From SIAJ01 sp036266155 (lineage in GTDB: Bacteria; Planctomycetota; Planctomycetia; Gemmatales; Gemmataceae): 30,095 nt of DNA. The notes below the pieces were generated by a model. It ran no database searches. It saw nothing but the letters and a program-made list of their open reading frames with translations, and was not told where the DNA came from. Below are positions 1-7,891 of the stretch, piece by piece. The DNA lies in the NCBI GenBank assembly GCA_036266155.1, contig DATANR010000117.1:1-30095 (forward strand). The letters are read 5' to 3'. Position numbers and translations under genes: made by a program. Position 1 is the stretch's first letter; every line of letters begins with the position of its first letter.

Positions 1-125
1 GTGTTCTCCGCTTCGCCGCTGTCGAAGATCAACCCGCCAGCGATCATGCCGACACGGGGATCCTCGGGAGGCGCGGACGATGCCGTGAAGAACGGTATTC
101 CCTTTTCATCTAGGGTTGGGGTCAT
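1..125 (-). CDS. 5' end of an unidentified protein, cut by the window edge
   Basis: An open frame starts with ATG at 125 and runs off the left edge, giving 41 residues that begin MTPTLDEKG and include an IAGGLIFDSGEAEN stretch. Its ATG overlaps the TGA of the methyltransferase upstream in an ATGA arrangement (122-125). That is typical of translationally coupled genes, so it is very probably the third gene of the synthetase-methyltransferase operon. Too little is visible to assign a family. No signal peptide or membrane segment is seen in the visible part. Confidence 0.6.
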   Translation of the reverse strand, partial: MTPTLDEKGIPFFTASSAPPEDPRVGMIAGGLIFDSGEAEN

Positions 126-1048
126 GATAATGCGCGCCGTCCGACGCCGACGCCTTCCGTGCTGGTGAACTCCGTGAACGATTCCAGCTCGCATCCGGCA
201 AGAGCCATGAACGGGCCCAACTCGTCTTCGTTGCGAGCGAGCAATGCCTGGAAGAACTCACCCTGCAGAGTGTTCTTCAGCAGGATGTTGTGGCATACCA
301 CGACAGCCCCGGGGGCCAGCCGCGGAAGCGCGTGTCGGAGCAGAGGGGCGTAGACGCGCTTGCCTCGTTGCTCCGGATCGGGGTGGTCACGCGGGTTCTC
401 GGCGTCGATGACGACCAGGTCGAAATTGTCCGGGGTATCGTCGAGGAATCGTTCGCCGGTAATCGTGGCGAACTCGACGCCGCCCGATGAACCGAATTTG
501 CCGAGGTTGGCCTGGGCGACGCGCTGCGCATTCTCATCGGGGTCGATCAGAACGGCCCGCCCTCCGCGCTCGAGTATGCCTGGTAGCACCCACGAGGCCC
601 AGTAGCCGTAGTATGAGCCGAGGAAGGCGGCGCGCCGGGGTTTAAGGATGTCCCCGAGGGCGAACAGCAGGATCGCTTCCTCGGGGTAAATGTATGTGGG
701 GTAGCCGCCGTGGTCGTAATGGTTCGTCGCTGCGATCATTTCGCTGCACCTATGACGATCGTATTCCGGGGTCGGGATGACGGCATTCCGAGCGAGGTCC
801 GCCAGGGCCGAGGCAACGAACGCGTCCCGGTTGCGCGGCATCCGCTTGGCGAAATGAACATCGCCGGGTGGAAGTCCGGCGGCGATTAACGTTGGAGCCA
901 TCATGTCAAGGAACAACGCGAATTCGGAGTGCGGAAGCTCTCCGTCACAATAAGACCGGTATTCCGGTCGCTGCCCGATCAGACGGTGAATCAGGTTGAA
1001 GATTGGCCCGCTTACGCGGGTCCGGGCATCGGCAGGAACAGCAACCAT
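122..1048 (-). CDS. SAM-dependent methyltransferase, class I
   Basis: The 308-residue protein has a Rossmann methyltransferase core in its C-terminal half. The SAM-binding loop is near residues 139-152 (AAFLGSYYGYW), an acidic ribose-binding Asp ends strand 2 at about 169 (VLIDPDENA), and strand 4 is FDLVVIDAENP around 209-219. Residues 1-130 form a helical N-terminal region that I do not recognise and that may bind the substrate. The glycine-rich loop is unusually aromatic (GSYYGYW in place of a GxGxG form). The start is supported by AGAGAGG about 8 nt upstream. The gene lies 149 bp after the leucyl-tRNA synthetase paralogue and overlaps the next gene by 4 nt, so the three are probably one transcript. 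O- or N-methylation of a cluster metabolite is the natural inference; the substrate is not known. Confidence 0.75.
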   Translation of the reverse strand: MVAVPADARTRVSGPIFNLIHRLIGQRPEYRSYCDGELPHSEFALFLDMMAPTLIAAGLPPGDVHFAKRMPRNRDAFVASALADLARNAVIPTPEYDRHRCSEMIAATNHYDHGGYPTYIYPEEAILLFALGDILKPRRAAFLGSYYGYWASWVLPGILERGGRAVLIDPDENAQRVAQANLGKFGSSGGVEFATITGERFLDDTPDNFDLVVIDAENPRDHPDPEQRGKRVYAPLLRHALPRLAPGAVVVCHNILLKNTLQGEFFQALLARNEDELGPFMALAGCELESFTEFTSTEGVGVGRRALS

Positions 1049-1197
1049 GAGACGTGCCTCTCTTTCCGGTCACACTCAGGGAGACGATCAGGCTCGTAGA
1101 ACACACCAGGCGTTATTTTCACATCGGGCTACTCAGTTGAAACCGTCTTGCTGCCAGGGTTTCTCCGGTAGTGCGAGACTCCTGCGTAAATGTTCAA

Positions 1198-3534
1198 CTA
1201 CGGCACGTACTCACTTGTGGGTTTTCCATCTGGGACCGGTCCGGGCCAGCGTGCTCGGTTGATGAGATCGCGCTCTCCACAGAGTCGCCACAGCTCCTCG
1301 ACGATGTGCGGCACCAGTGGTGTCATCAACTTTAGCAGAGCTTTCGCCGCACCGCCGAGGGCTACCAAATCGTGAGGAGCGAGCGCCCCCTCCGGGGCGC
1401 GGGCTTCCCGGTCGAACTGCGTCAACCGCTCGAACAGATACATCACATTCTTCGCGGCCAGGTGCGGCTCGTGCCGCGCGTAATTGAGTGTGATCCGTTC
1501 CACCGCCGTGTCCAGCCAGGACTGAAGTTTCCGCCGCCGGGATGCTGCCGCCGTGCGGAGGTTGGCCTCAGGCAGACCGGAGGTGTTAGCGGAAAGCGTC
1601 TCTTGCCGTGCGTGGAAGAAGTTCCAGACCTCGTTCAAGAAGGCGCTCGCCCGCTGAACGCACCGGTCCGACCAGTTCAGGTCATTCTCTGGGGCCGCGG
1701 CGGCCATTACGCCGAAGCGCAAAGCGTCGGCACCGTATGCGGCAATCAATTGATCCGGGTTGACCTGATTCCGTGCGGACTTGCTCATCTTCTGGCCACT
1801 TTGCTTCACCATGCCGATGGCGAGCAGATAGTCAATTGGCTCATCGTGTGCCAGGTGCCCAAGTGCCGTCAACGCTCGCGCCATCATGCGGGCGTGGAAG
1901 AAGCAACTCCGCGCCTGGTCGATCCCGCCGACCATGAAGTCCACCGGCATCCAGTAGTCGACGCTCGGGGGATGAAATGGCAGGTCGTTGTCGAGGTCGC
2001 GGCAGTGCCAGAGGAACCACCACGGACTGGAGTACGCTTCCAACGTGTCTGTATCCCGCCGGGCGAGTGCGCCACATTTTGGGCAACTCGCCCGAACGAA
2101 GTCCTCGTGCAACTCCAGCGGATTGTTGGCGTCACCGAGTTCTACATTGAGTGGCAACACGACCGGCAACTCGGCATCGGGAACTGGCACCGCGCCGCAA
2201 GCCGGGCAGTGGACGACGGGAACGGGCGTGCCCCAGTACCGCTGGCGTGCGATGTTCCAGTGACGCAACCGGTAGCGGACGCTTGGCTTCCCTTGCCCAA
2301 TGGCAAGCAGAGCATGCAGGATTTCGCGGCGACCTTCATCCAGCGTTTTCCCTTCCCAGGGAGCTTGCATGACCCAGTCCGCTCCGTAATCAGCGGGGTC
2401 CTCCGACCTCAAGTGCGAAGGCGACTTAAGAATCGTCGTGGAGGGCAAATTCAGTGCGGCCGCCACTCGACGGGCAACCCGGTTGTGGCCTGAACAACCC
2501 GCCATCACACCATCCGCCGATTCGATAAGGTCGAGTACGACCAGGGGGATCGCCTCGTGGGTAAGAGGGTTGACCACCTTGGCCGTCAGCTGAAAGGCTT
2601 CTGACTGCGACAGGCTCTGTTTGCGCGATTCGCGGGTGGCAAGTGTGCGCTCGTCGAACGCATCGAGTCCCGACATTTCCACTGTCGTCAGGAGGCCGGC
2701 GGTTCGAAGTTCGGCCAGGATCGGGTGCTGAAGGCTGACGCTGACGAACGTGATGGCCGGAAGCAAAGCTGGTTCTTCCAAAAACACGGCGACGGACAGG
2801 TCGGCGCGGCCCGCGATTGTGAATTGAACCTCAATCCCTTCCCGGCGACCGATCCAATCGGCCTGGACCGTCTTGACGCTGTCCGGCCAACCCTCCAGGC
2901 CGGCCGTGCCGTCGAGCATGGAGTCGGCGAAGACCGTTTCGTCCACGAACCACTGCTTCGTTAGACGGCTGACGACCGCCTGCCGGCACCGCCAGCACCG
3001 CCCGTTCTCTACCAGGCTGTCAGCCAGGGAGAGTTCACAAGTCGGGCACCAGTTGACCCTAGACTGCTGGCGGAAGGCGTGCCCGGCGCGGACGAGTTCA
3101 TTGAACACCCACTGCACCCAGCGGTAGAACGGCGGCTCGTGGTAGCCGCAGATCCGTCGCGTGTCGTGGCCAAGGCCGAGGCGGACGAAATCCGCTCGCA
3201 TGCTCGCCATGCACCGCTCAGCCAGGTCGCGCGGGTGAACCCCCTCCTCACGCGACGCCAACTCGTTTGGCAGGCCGAATGAGTCGAATCCGGTCGTGTA
3301 AAGAACGTTAAACCCCGCCATGCGGCGAAATCGCGCGTCGACATCCGCGATCACGTAGTTACGGACATGTCCCAGGTGCAATCGTCCGTTTGCGAACGGC
3401 GGCAGTTCGACTATGAACCACTTCTGCTTACGATCATCGCGGTCCGCGCGGAACATGCCCTCCACCTCCCACCGCATCTGGTAGTTGCGTTCCACGGCCT
3501 CGAACGGGTATCCCGGCGCCTTCGGTCGGTTCAT
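1198..3534 (-). CDS. Leucyl-tRNA synthetase paralogue, C-terminally truncated
   Basis: Class I synthetase of the LeuRS type. Counting from an upstream ATG at 3570, HIGH is HLGH at 65-68, KMSKS is exact at 594-598, and Cys pairs lie at 175/178 with 192/195 and at 455/458 with 496/499. The ATG at 3534 (residue 13) is preferred: GAGGGAAGG lies just before it and nothing similar precedes 3570. That gives 778 residues, against roughly 860 for a housekeeping LeuRS. The protein stops after the anticodon-binding domain, and the VQVNGKVR-type C-terminal domain is absent. No remnant of it is readable downstream. In the editing insert (about 240-400) the TTRPDT motif cannot be found, and the HDxRD segment reads GHNRVARR (361-368). 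It is probably not the housekeeping enzyme: it could activate leucine or an analogue for biosynthesis, or be a resistant target copy. Confidence 0.85.
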   Translation of the reverse strand: MNRPKAPGYPFEAVERNYQMRWEVEGMFRADRDDRKQKWFIVELPPFANGRLHLGHVRNYVIADVDARFRRMAGFNVLYTTGFDSFGLPNELASREEGVHPRDLAERCMASMRADFVRLGLGHDTRRICGYHEPPFYRWVQWVFNELVRAGHAFRQQSRVNWCPTCELSLADSLVENGRCWRCRQAVVSRLTKQWFVDETVFADSMLDGTAGLEGWPDSVKTVQADWIGRREGIEVQFTIAGRADLSVAVFLEEPALLPAITFVSVSLQHPILAELRTAGLLTTVEMSGLDAFDERTLATRESRKQSLSQSEAFQLTAKVVNPLTHEAIPLVVLDLIESADGVMAGCSGHNRVARRVAAALNLPSTTILKSPSHLRSEDPADYGADWVMQAPWEGKTLDEGRREILHALLAIGQGKPSVRYRLRHWNIARQRYWGTPVPVVHCPACGAVPVPDAELPVVLPLNVELGDANNPLELHEDFVRASCPKCGALARRDTDTLEAYSSPWWFLWHCRDLDNDLPFHPPSVDYWMPVDFMVGGIDQARSCFFHARMMARALTALGHLAHDEPIDYLLAIGMVKQSGQKMSKSARNQVNPDQLIAAYGADALRFGVMAAAAPENDLNWSDRCVQRASAFLNEVWNFFHARQETLSANTSGLPEANLRTAAASRRRKLQSWLDTAVERITLNYARHEPHLAAKNVMYLFERLTQFDREARAPEGALAPHDLVALGGAAKALLKLMTPLVPHIVEELWRLCGERDLINRARWPGPVPDGKPTSEYVP

Positions 3535-3859
3535 GCCTTCCCTCTCGACCGCCAGTCGGGTCTGTGCCATTCAACGGTTCGCTTTTTTGTGGGCACTCAG
3601 ACCGACTGCCGGACACGAAAAAAAAGTCAAGGAAAAACGTTTGCGTTGACTTGATTCACCAGCATACGATGTCGACATATCATGTTCCAACACATACTTT
3701 CCGCGATTTGCTTACGTGACTGGTTAGCGCCACTGGTTTGACGTGTGGTGACGACAAGATCGTTTCACACCGCGACGTATCGTGCCTTCTGTTTCCCGTC
3801 GCGATGCCATGATCGACAACTGACCCTTCGCGGAAGGTGACGAGCCAGGCAAGCGACCC
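3535..3859. promoter_or_regulatory. Divergent intergenic region between synthetase and N-oxygenase operons
   Basis: This is the only place from which both accessory operons can be driven. It is clearly AT-richer than its surroundings between about 3590 and 3720. Two TTGACT hexamers lie back to back: one on the plus strand at 3646-3651 and one on the minus strand (AGTCAA at 3625-3630). They form a 6-bp inverted repeat with a 15-nt spacer. Each resembles a sigma-70 -35 element pointing toward its own operon, or the pair could be an operator. I see no convincing -10 element at the right spacing for either. Confidence 0.35.
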
Positions 3860-4816
3860 ATGAAAACCGCCCCACGAATCGCCGTCGTGACGAAGTTCCC
3901 GGATTGGGATCGAAAGGCAACCGCCCGGGTCGGCCCCCGGCGGGTGCTCGATTCGGCCGTGGACAACTGCGAGGTGTACTACTTCCCTCCCGAGTTAGTC
4001 CCCGTTATCCGCCACCCACTTGTCGAAGCCTTGGGTCCGGCCGTGACCAGGGATCTGATCATCCGCCACCTGTATCGTTATCTGGATTTCACCGCGCACC
4101 TGGAGTTTGAAGTGGTCAACTCGGTTGCGATGAAAATCGCTCTCGGCAAGGCGGGCGTGGTCGTGCCCGATGTCATGCGGGCGGATGCCTTCAAGCTCTA
4201 CGAGGATGAAGCGCATCACGCCCAGTTCTCGGACGACCTCCGGCGTCAGGTTGAGGCCGCTACTGGGGTCGTGGCCAACATTGAAGGCGATCCGCCCTTC
4301 CTCTCGAAATTGCGGCACATCCAGGCCTCGCTGCCATACGAACTGGCCGCGTCAGCCGAGATGCTCTTCACGGTCGTCTCCGAGACTCTGATATCGAGTA
4401 CTCTCAACGCCATTCCGAAGGATCAGCGCGTGGCCACGGCCGTGCGCCAGGTCGTGCGAGACCACGCCGAGGACGAAGGGCTCCATCACGCCTATTTTAC
4501 AGCGTTTTTCGATTGCTTTTGGCCCCAAGTCAGGCAGCCTCACCAGGAGATGTTGGGAGCGTTGATCCCCCGCTTCATCCGCATTTTTTTGGAGCCGGAT
4601 CGGCGTGGGCTGTACGATGCCCTTCGCGCACAGCGGCTAACTCCCGACCAGGCCGAACAGGCCGTGGAGGAAAGCTACCCCGAGTCGCTTCTCGCCGAGG
4701 ACGCGAGGTACGCGGCCCAGGCGACGATCGCGATGGTGGAACGGCATGGGCTTCTCGAAGACTCGTGTGTACGGGATGCCTTCGTCGCCTACGGACTAAT
4801 TCGGCGCTCCTCGTGA
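3860..4816 (+). CDS. AurF/CmlI-type diiron N-oxygenase
   Basis: The 318-residue protein matches the p-aminobenzoate N-oxygenase family, whose members oxidise amines to hydroxylamines, nitroso or nitro groups with a ferritin-like di-iron centre. A complete ligand set is visible: E82, E117-x2-H120 (in a DEAHH motif), E175, and H202-x3-E206-x2-H209. The spacing agrees closely with AurF as known from its structure (E101, E136, H139, E196, H223, E227, H230). The enzyme is therefore likely active. It is the first gene of a plus-strand run, 25 bp before a 2-oxoglutarate dioxygenase. GGAAGGTGA lies about 20 nt before the ATG, which is too far to be an ideal ribosome site. In this context its substrate is probably an amino acid or amine intermediate made by the cluster. 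The substrate is inference. Confidence 0.85.
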   Translation: MKTAPRIAVVTKFPDWDRKATARVGPRRVLDSAVDNCEVYYFPPELVPVIRHPLVEALGPAVTRDLIIRHLYRYLDFTAHLEFEVVNSVAMKIALGKAGVVVPDVMRADAFKLYEDEAHHAQFSDDLRRQVEAATGVVANIEGDPPFLSKLRHIQASLPYELAASAEMLFTVVSETLISSTLNAIPKDQRVATAVRQVVRDHAEDEGLHHAYFTAFFDCFWPQVRQPHQEMLGALIPRFIRIFLEPDRRGLYDALRAQRLTPDQAEQAVEESYPESLLAEDARYAAQATIAMVERHGLLEDSCVRDAFVAYGLIRRSS

Positions 4817-4841
4817 GGGCCATTCCGCATCCGGGACCGCC

Positions 4842-5684
4842 ATGAAATTGATGAAACTCAGCGACGCGATCGGGATCGAGGCGACCAGCATCGATCTCAT
4901 GCACCCGATCGCCGACAGCGACTTTCAACGCCTGTACCGGGGCTGGCTCGATTCGACGATCCTCCTGGTGCGCGGGCAGAATCTGACACCCGAAGGGTTG
5001 ATCTCGTTTTCCCGACGGTTCGGTGAGCTGATGGTATATACGCGGTCGGAAAACGCGATGCGGAGTTACCCGGAAATCTTGATACTCTCCAACATCCTTC
5101 GAGAGGGTCGACCCATCGGGGCCGCCGTGAGCGGCCGGTATTGGCACACAGACGGACACTACCTCGAAACACCGCCGGCCGCTTCGTTCCTATACGGTGC
5201 CGAGGTTCCCCCGGTCGGGGGCGATACCTGGTTCGCCAACATGTATTCCGCGTACGACTCGCTTGCCGAGGAAATGAAACGGCGGCTGGTCGGTTTGAAG
5301 GTCGTCATCAGCCGGGTTCAGTCGCGGCCTTACAACTATCCCGACAAGCCGCCCGTGACAGAGGCCGAGCGAGCCGCCTGGCCGGACATGCCGCAGCCGA
5401 TGGTCCGCACGCATCCCGAATCCGGGCGCAAGGCGTTGTACGTCGGGGGCAACGTCCCATGGCGGATCATCGGGATGCCGGTCGAGGAGAGCGAGCCACT
5501 CGTCACCGAGCTGCAACGTCATGCGATCCAGTCGCGGTTCGTCCACGTCCATCGCTGGCAGCCCGGCGATCTCATCGTCTGGGACAACCGCAGTTGCCTG
5601 CACCGGGCCACCGAATACGACCAGATACATCACCGCCGCCTGATGTACCGGACCACCACCGTCGGTGACAAGCCGATCGGCTGA
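4842..5684 (+). CDS. TauD/TfdA-family 2-oxoglutarate dioxygenase
   Basis: The 280-residue protein is a non-haem Fe(II)/2-oxoglutarate-dependent oxygenase. The metal triad is visible as H102-x-D104 (WHTDGHY) and distal H254 (CLHRAT). Arginines at 265-266 and 270 sit where TauD binds the 2-oxoglutarate carboxylate. The GGDTWFANMYSAYDSL segment (127-141) is typical of the taurine dioxygenase and 2,4-D dioxygenase group. Length is normal for the family. An in-frame ATG at codon 4 is an alternative start. It lies 25 bp after the AurF-like gene and 35 bp before the ferritin-like gene, so the three oxidative enzymes are probably co-transcribed. Hydroxylation, desaturation or C-N cleavage of the pathway intermediate are all possible. 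Confidence 0.85.
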   Translation: MKLMKLSDAIGIEATSIDLMHPIADSDFQRLYRGWLDSTILLVRGQNLTPEGLISFSRRFGELMVYTRSENAMRSYPEILILSNILREGRPIGAAVSGRYWHTDGHYLETPPAASFLYGAEVPPVGGDTWFANMYSAYDSLAEEMKRRLVGLKVVISRVQSRPYNYPDKPPVTEAERAAWPDMPQPMVRTHPESGRKALYVGGNVPWRIIGMPVEESEPLVTELQRHAIQSRFVHVHRWQPGDLIVWDNRSCLHRATEYDQIHHRRLMYRTTTVGDKPIG

Positions 5685-5719
5685 ACGAACAACCTAGAAG
5701 TATCGCTCCCGCTCTCCAA

Positions 5720-6799
5720 ATGAAGGTTCAAATCGTTATGGCTCAGATCATCCCCTCCGTCCGTGCCATCGAACCGGCCTCCAGGCGAGCGGATGCACCG
5801 TTTGATCTCCGGGCCATGCTCGCTAGTCCGGAAGAGGACCGAGATTTGGACTGGCTCAAGCAGATGGTGCAATTCGCCGTGCAACTGGAATTCGCCACCA
5901 TCCCGCCCTACCTCACGGCGTTCTGGTCCGTGAAAGACACTTCGACCGCCCCGGCACCGAACGTCATTCTGGTGATCGTGCTGCAAGAGATGCTGCATAT
6001 GGGCATCGTGTGCAACTTGCTGAGCAGCCTGGGGCAAACTCCGGTGATCGCAAGCCCGGGCATCGTACCGAAGTACCCCGGCCCCCTGCCCGGAGGCGTG
6101 CATCCGACGCTCCAGATCGAATTGAAGCCACTATCGAAGGACTTGATCGCGCAGACGTTCATGACTATCGAGGAGCCGGAAAGCGGGAGCGTCCGATTCG
6201 CCTTGGGGCAGACCTACCCGACAATCGGGGCGTTTTACACAGCAATCCAGGACTGCATCCGGAAGTTGCCGGGCAACCCATTCACCGGGACGAAGCAACT
6301 GACGATCGCGCGTCCCGATTTCGAGCTGACGCCGATCACCTGTCCGGCCGAGGCGATTGCCGGGCTGGCGCTCATCAAGGAGCAGGGTGAAGGGGAATCC
6401 GGCTCGCCCCTGTACGGGCCGAACCCAGATGACCTCGCCCACTACTATCTGTTCGGCGAACTCTACCACGAGAAGGCGCTCGTCCAGGTTTCGCCCAACA
6501 ACTGGCAGTACACCGGCGATGCGATGCCGTTTCCGGCTCCGGATGAGATCTATCCCATGGCTCCCATCCCTGCGGGCGGCTACCCACAGAGCCTGGCGTT
6601 CGACAAGACCTTCACGCAGATGCTGGGTCAACTTCAACAGGCGTGGACGCTGGGAGGCACGCCCGGGGCTGCACAGCTGACTCTCGCTCAGGAAACGATG
6701 GGACAACTCGGGCAACTGGCCGTCGAGTTAATGCAAACGCCGGTCACTACCGGTAGCCCGCATACGATGGCGCCGTGTTTCCGATTTGTCTCGTCCTGA
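5720..6799 (+). CDS. Ferritin-like protein of the VioB C-terminal type
   Basis: The 359-residue protein resembles the ferritin-like domain family found in VioB and RebD/StaD, the enzymes that couple two imine forms of aromatic amino acids in violacein and indolocarbazole pathways. The first helical pair carries QLEFATIPPYLTAFW (about 55-69, E57) and QEMLHMGIVCNLL (89-101, E90 and H93). A second set appears later as LIKEQGEGE and HYYLFGELYHEK, giving further Glu and His ligands. That is the expected layout of a four-helix metal site. The haem-binding N-terminal part of VioB is not present, so this is a stand-alone ferritin-fold protein. A second ATG lies at codon 7 and neither start has a strong ribosome site. 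As the third gene of the oxidative run it may dimerise or oxidise an imine or hydroxylamine intermediate. The exact reaction is unknown. Confidence 0.7.
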   Translation: MKVQIVMAQIIPSVRAIEPASRRADAPFDLRAMLASPEEDRDLDWLKQMVQFAVQLEFATIPPYLTAFWSVKDTSTAPAPNVILVIVLQEMLHMGIVCNLLSSLGQTPVIASPGIVPKYPGPLPGGVHPTLQIELKPLSKDLIAQTFMTIEEPESGSVRFALGQTYPTIGAFYTAIQDCIRKLPGNPFTGTKQLTIARPDFELTPITCPAEAIAGLALIKEQGEGESGSPLYGPNPDDLAHYYLFGELYHEKALVQVSPNNWQYTGDAMPFPAPDEIYPMAPIPAGGYPQSLAFDKTFTQMLGQLQQAWTLGGTPGAAQLTLAQETMGQLGQLAVELMQTPVTTGSPHTMAPCFRFVSS

Positions 6800-6854
6800 C
6801 CCACGATGCGGAAGAGATAGAGCCAGCTCGTGCTGACCGACTGTTGCAGGACGG

Positions 6855-6879
6855 GAGCGACTTTTTGTGGCGGTCGCTC
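6855..6879 (+). terminator. Inverted repeat after the ferritin-like gene
   Basis: GAGCGAC at 6855-6861 is exactly complementary to GTCGCTC at 6873-6879 around an 11-nt loop that contains five Ts. There is no T-run after the stem, so it is a weak terminator candidate. It may instead be an attenuating or mRNA-stabilising hairpin between the ferritin-like gene and the next ORF. Confidence 0.3.
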
Positions 6880-6912
6880 GACCGCCGATCACAACCCTGA
6901 AGGGAGACGACC

Positions 6913-7683
6913 ATGGCGGCTTACCTTATCGAGTTCGACACGCTGGCGGGGCATTCACCAGGAACAGGGGCGACGTTGACACCGCCCGTTCTGAACCTGG
7001 TGGGATGGCGGTCGATTGGCGACCCAGGCGGCGGTCGGTTTATTAACCGAACGGGGGGAACGATTCGCGCGATTTATCTCAAGGCCAATAGCAGCGACAA
7101 CACCCTTCAGGTGACTTCCGCTTCGGGGGGGAGGCTCTTTAACACCATCTGGGTCAAGCCGGGGGCCACGGCTGGGACGGTGTCGGAGGCTTACTTCCTT
7201 GATGGCAACGTCGCGAGTTTCGGTTCCTTCTGGATGCGGGTTCCGCCCAACACGTCCTCGGAAATTCAGCAGTGCGATGCCGGGCAGGTGTGCCCGTTCT
7301 CGGGCCAGGTCTTCGCGCAGAATCCCACCATTCCGACGGGCCAGGGCTGGACGGAAATCCGGTCGCTCGCCGCGCCCCCGACCTCCGTGTGGGGCGACTT
7401 GCTCTCCGCGACGCCCTCCGAGTACCGTTCGATTGATGCCTACGGCGAGACACCTGATGGGCAGCATGTTCTATTCCTGTCCCACGGCGAGGTGCTGCTT
7501 TTCGACAACCAGAAGAAGACCGTGTCCCTCGTCGAGCCGAGTAAGGTCGGGACGGCACCGCCCGTCAACGCCATCCAATTCGATCCCGCGACGAAGGCCT
7601 TTCACCTCCTTCACGACGGTCGCGTGGTGAACCAGATTGGGCTGGCCCGGGTCAAGACTTCGGAGTTGGGACGATCCGCGTAA
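6913..7683 (+). CDS. Unrecognised protein closing the oxidative operon
   Basis: The 256-residue protein starts at an ATG preceded by GAAGGGAG at good distance. I do not recognise a family. It is rich in Gly, Thr, Ser and short beta-type segments, has no signal peptide or membrane segment, and has two close cysteines in a DAGQVCPFSG region. The second half (from about 170) contains two short segments, HVLFLSHGEVLLFDNQ and AFHLLHDGRVVNQIG, that look like repeated beta strands of a propeller or sandwich. It lies 113 bp after the ferritin-like gene on the same strand. A structural or binding protein is more likely than an enzyme, but this is a guess from composition. Confidence 0.65.
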   Translation: MAAYLIEFDTLAGHSPGTGATLTPPVLNLVGWRSIGDPGGGRFINRTGGTIRAIYLKANSSDNTLQVTSASGGRLFNTIWVKPGATAGTVSEAYFLDGNVASFGSFWMRVPPNTSSEIQQCDAGQVCPFSGQVFAQNPTIPTGQGWTEIRSLAAPPTSVWGDLLSATPSEYRSIDAYGETPDGQHVLFLSHGEVLLFDNQKKTVSLVEPSKVGTAPPVNAIQFDPATKAFHLLHDGRVVNQIGLARVKTSELGRSA

Positions 7684-7891
7684 CATTCGGGGTATTGCTG
7701 GCGGTTGCTGGTCCGAGTCGGAAGACCATCGACGTTCGTTTTTTCGCCGCGGGCGCTCTGACACGGACGCGAAGCCTCTAGAACCGGCATCAGTCAGTGG
7801 TCTGTGTTGCCCGACATCCCGGGCCAGGGATTCCTGCATCATCGCGCTCACTCCTGAGGCGTCGTCGCCCTCCGTTGCTGCAACGCCCGGA

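Noticed and set aside
1372..2493. A 373-residue plus-strand open frame across the synthetase gene
   Set aside because: It lies entirely antisense to the LeuRS paralogue, which has clear family motifs; the antisense translation resembles nothing.
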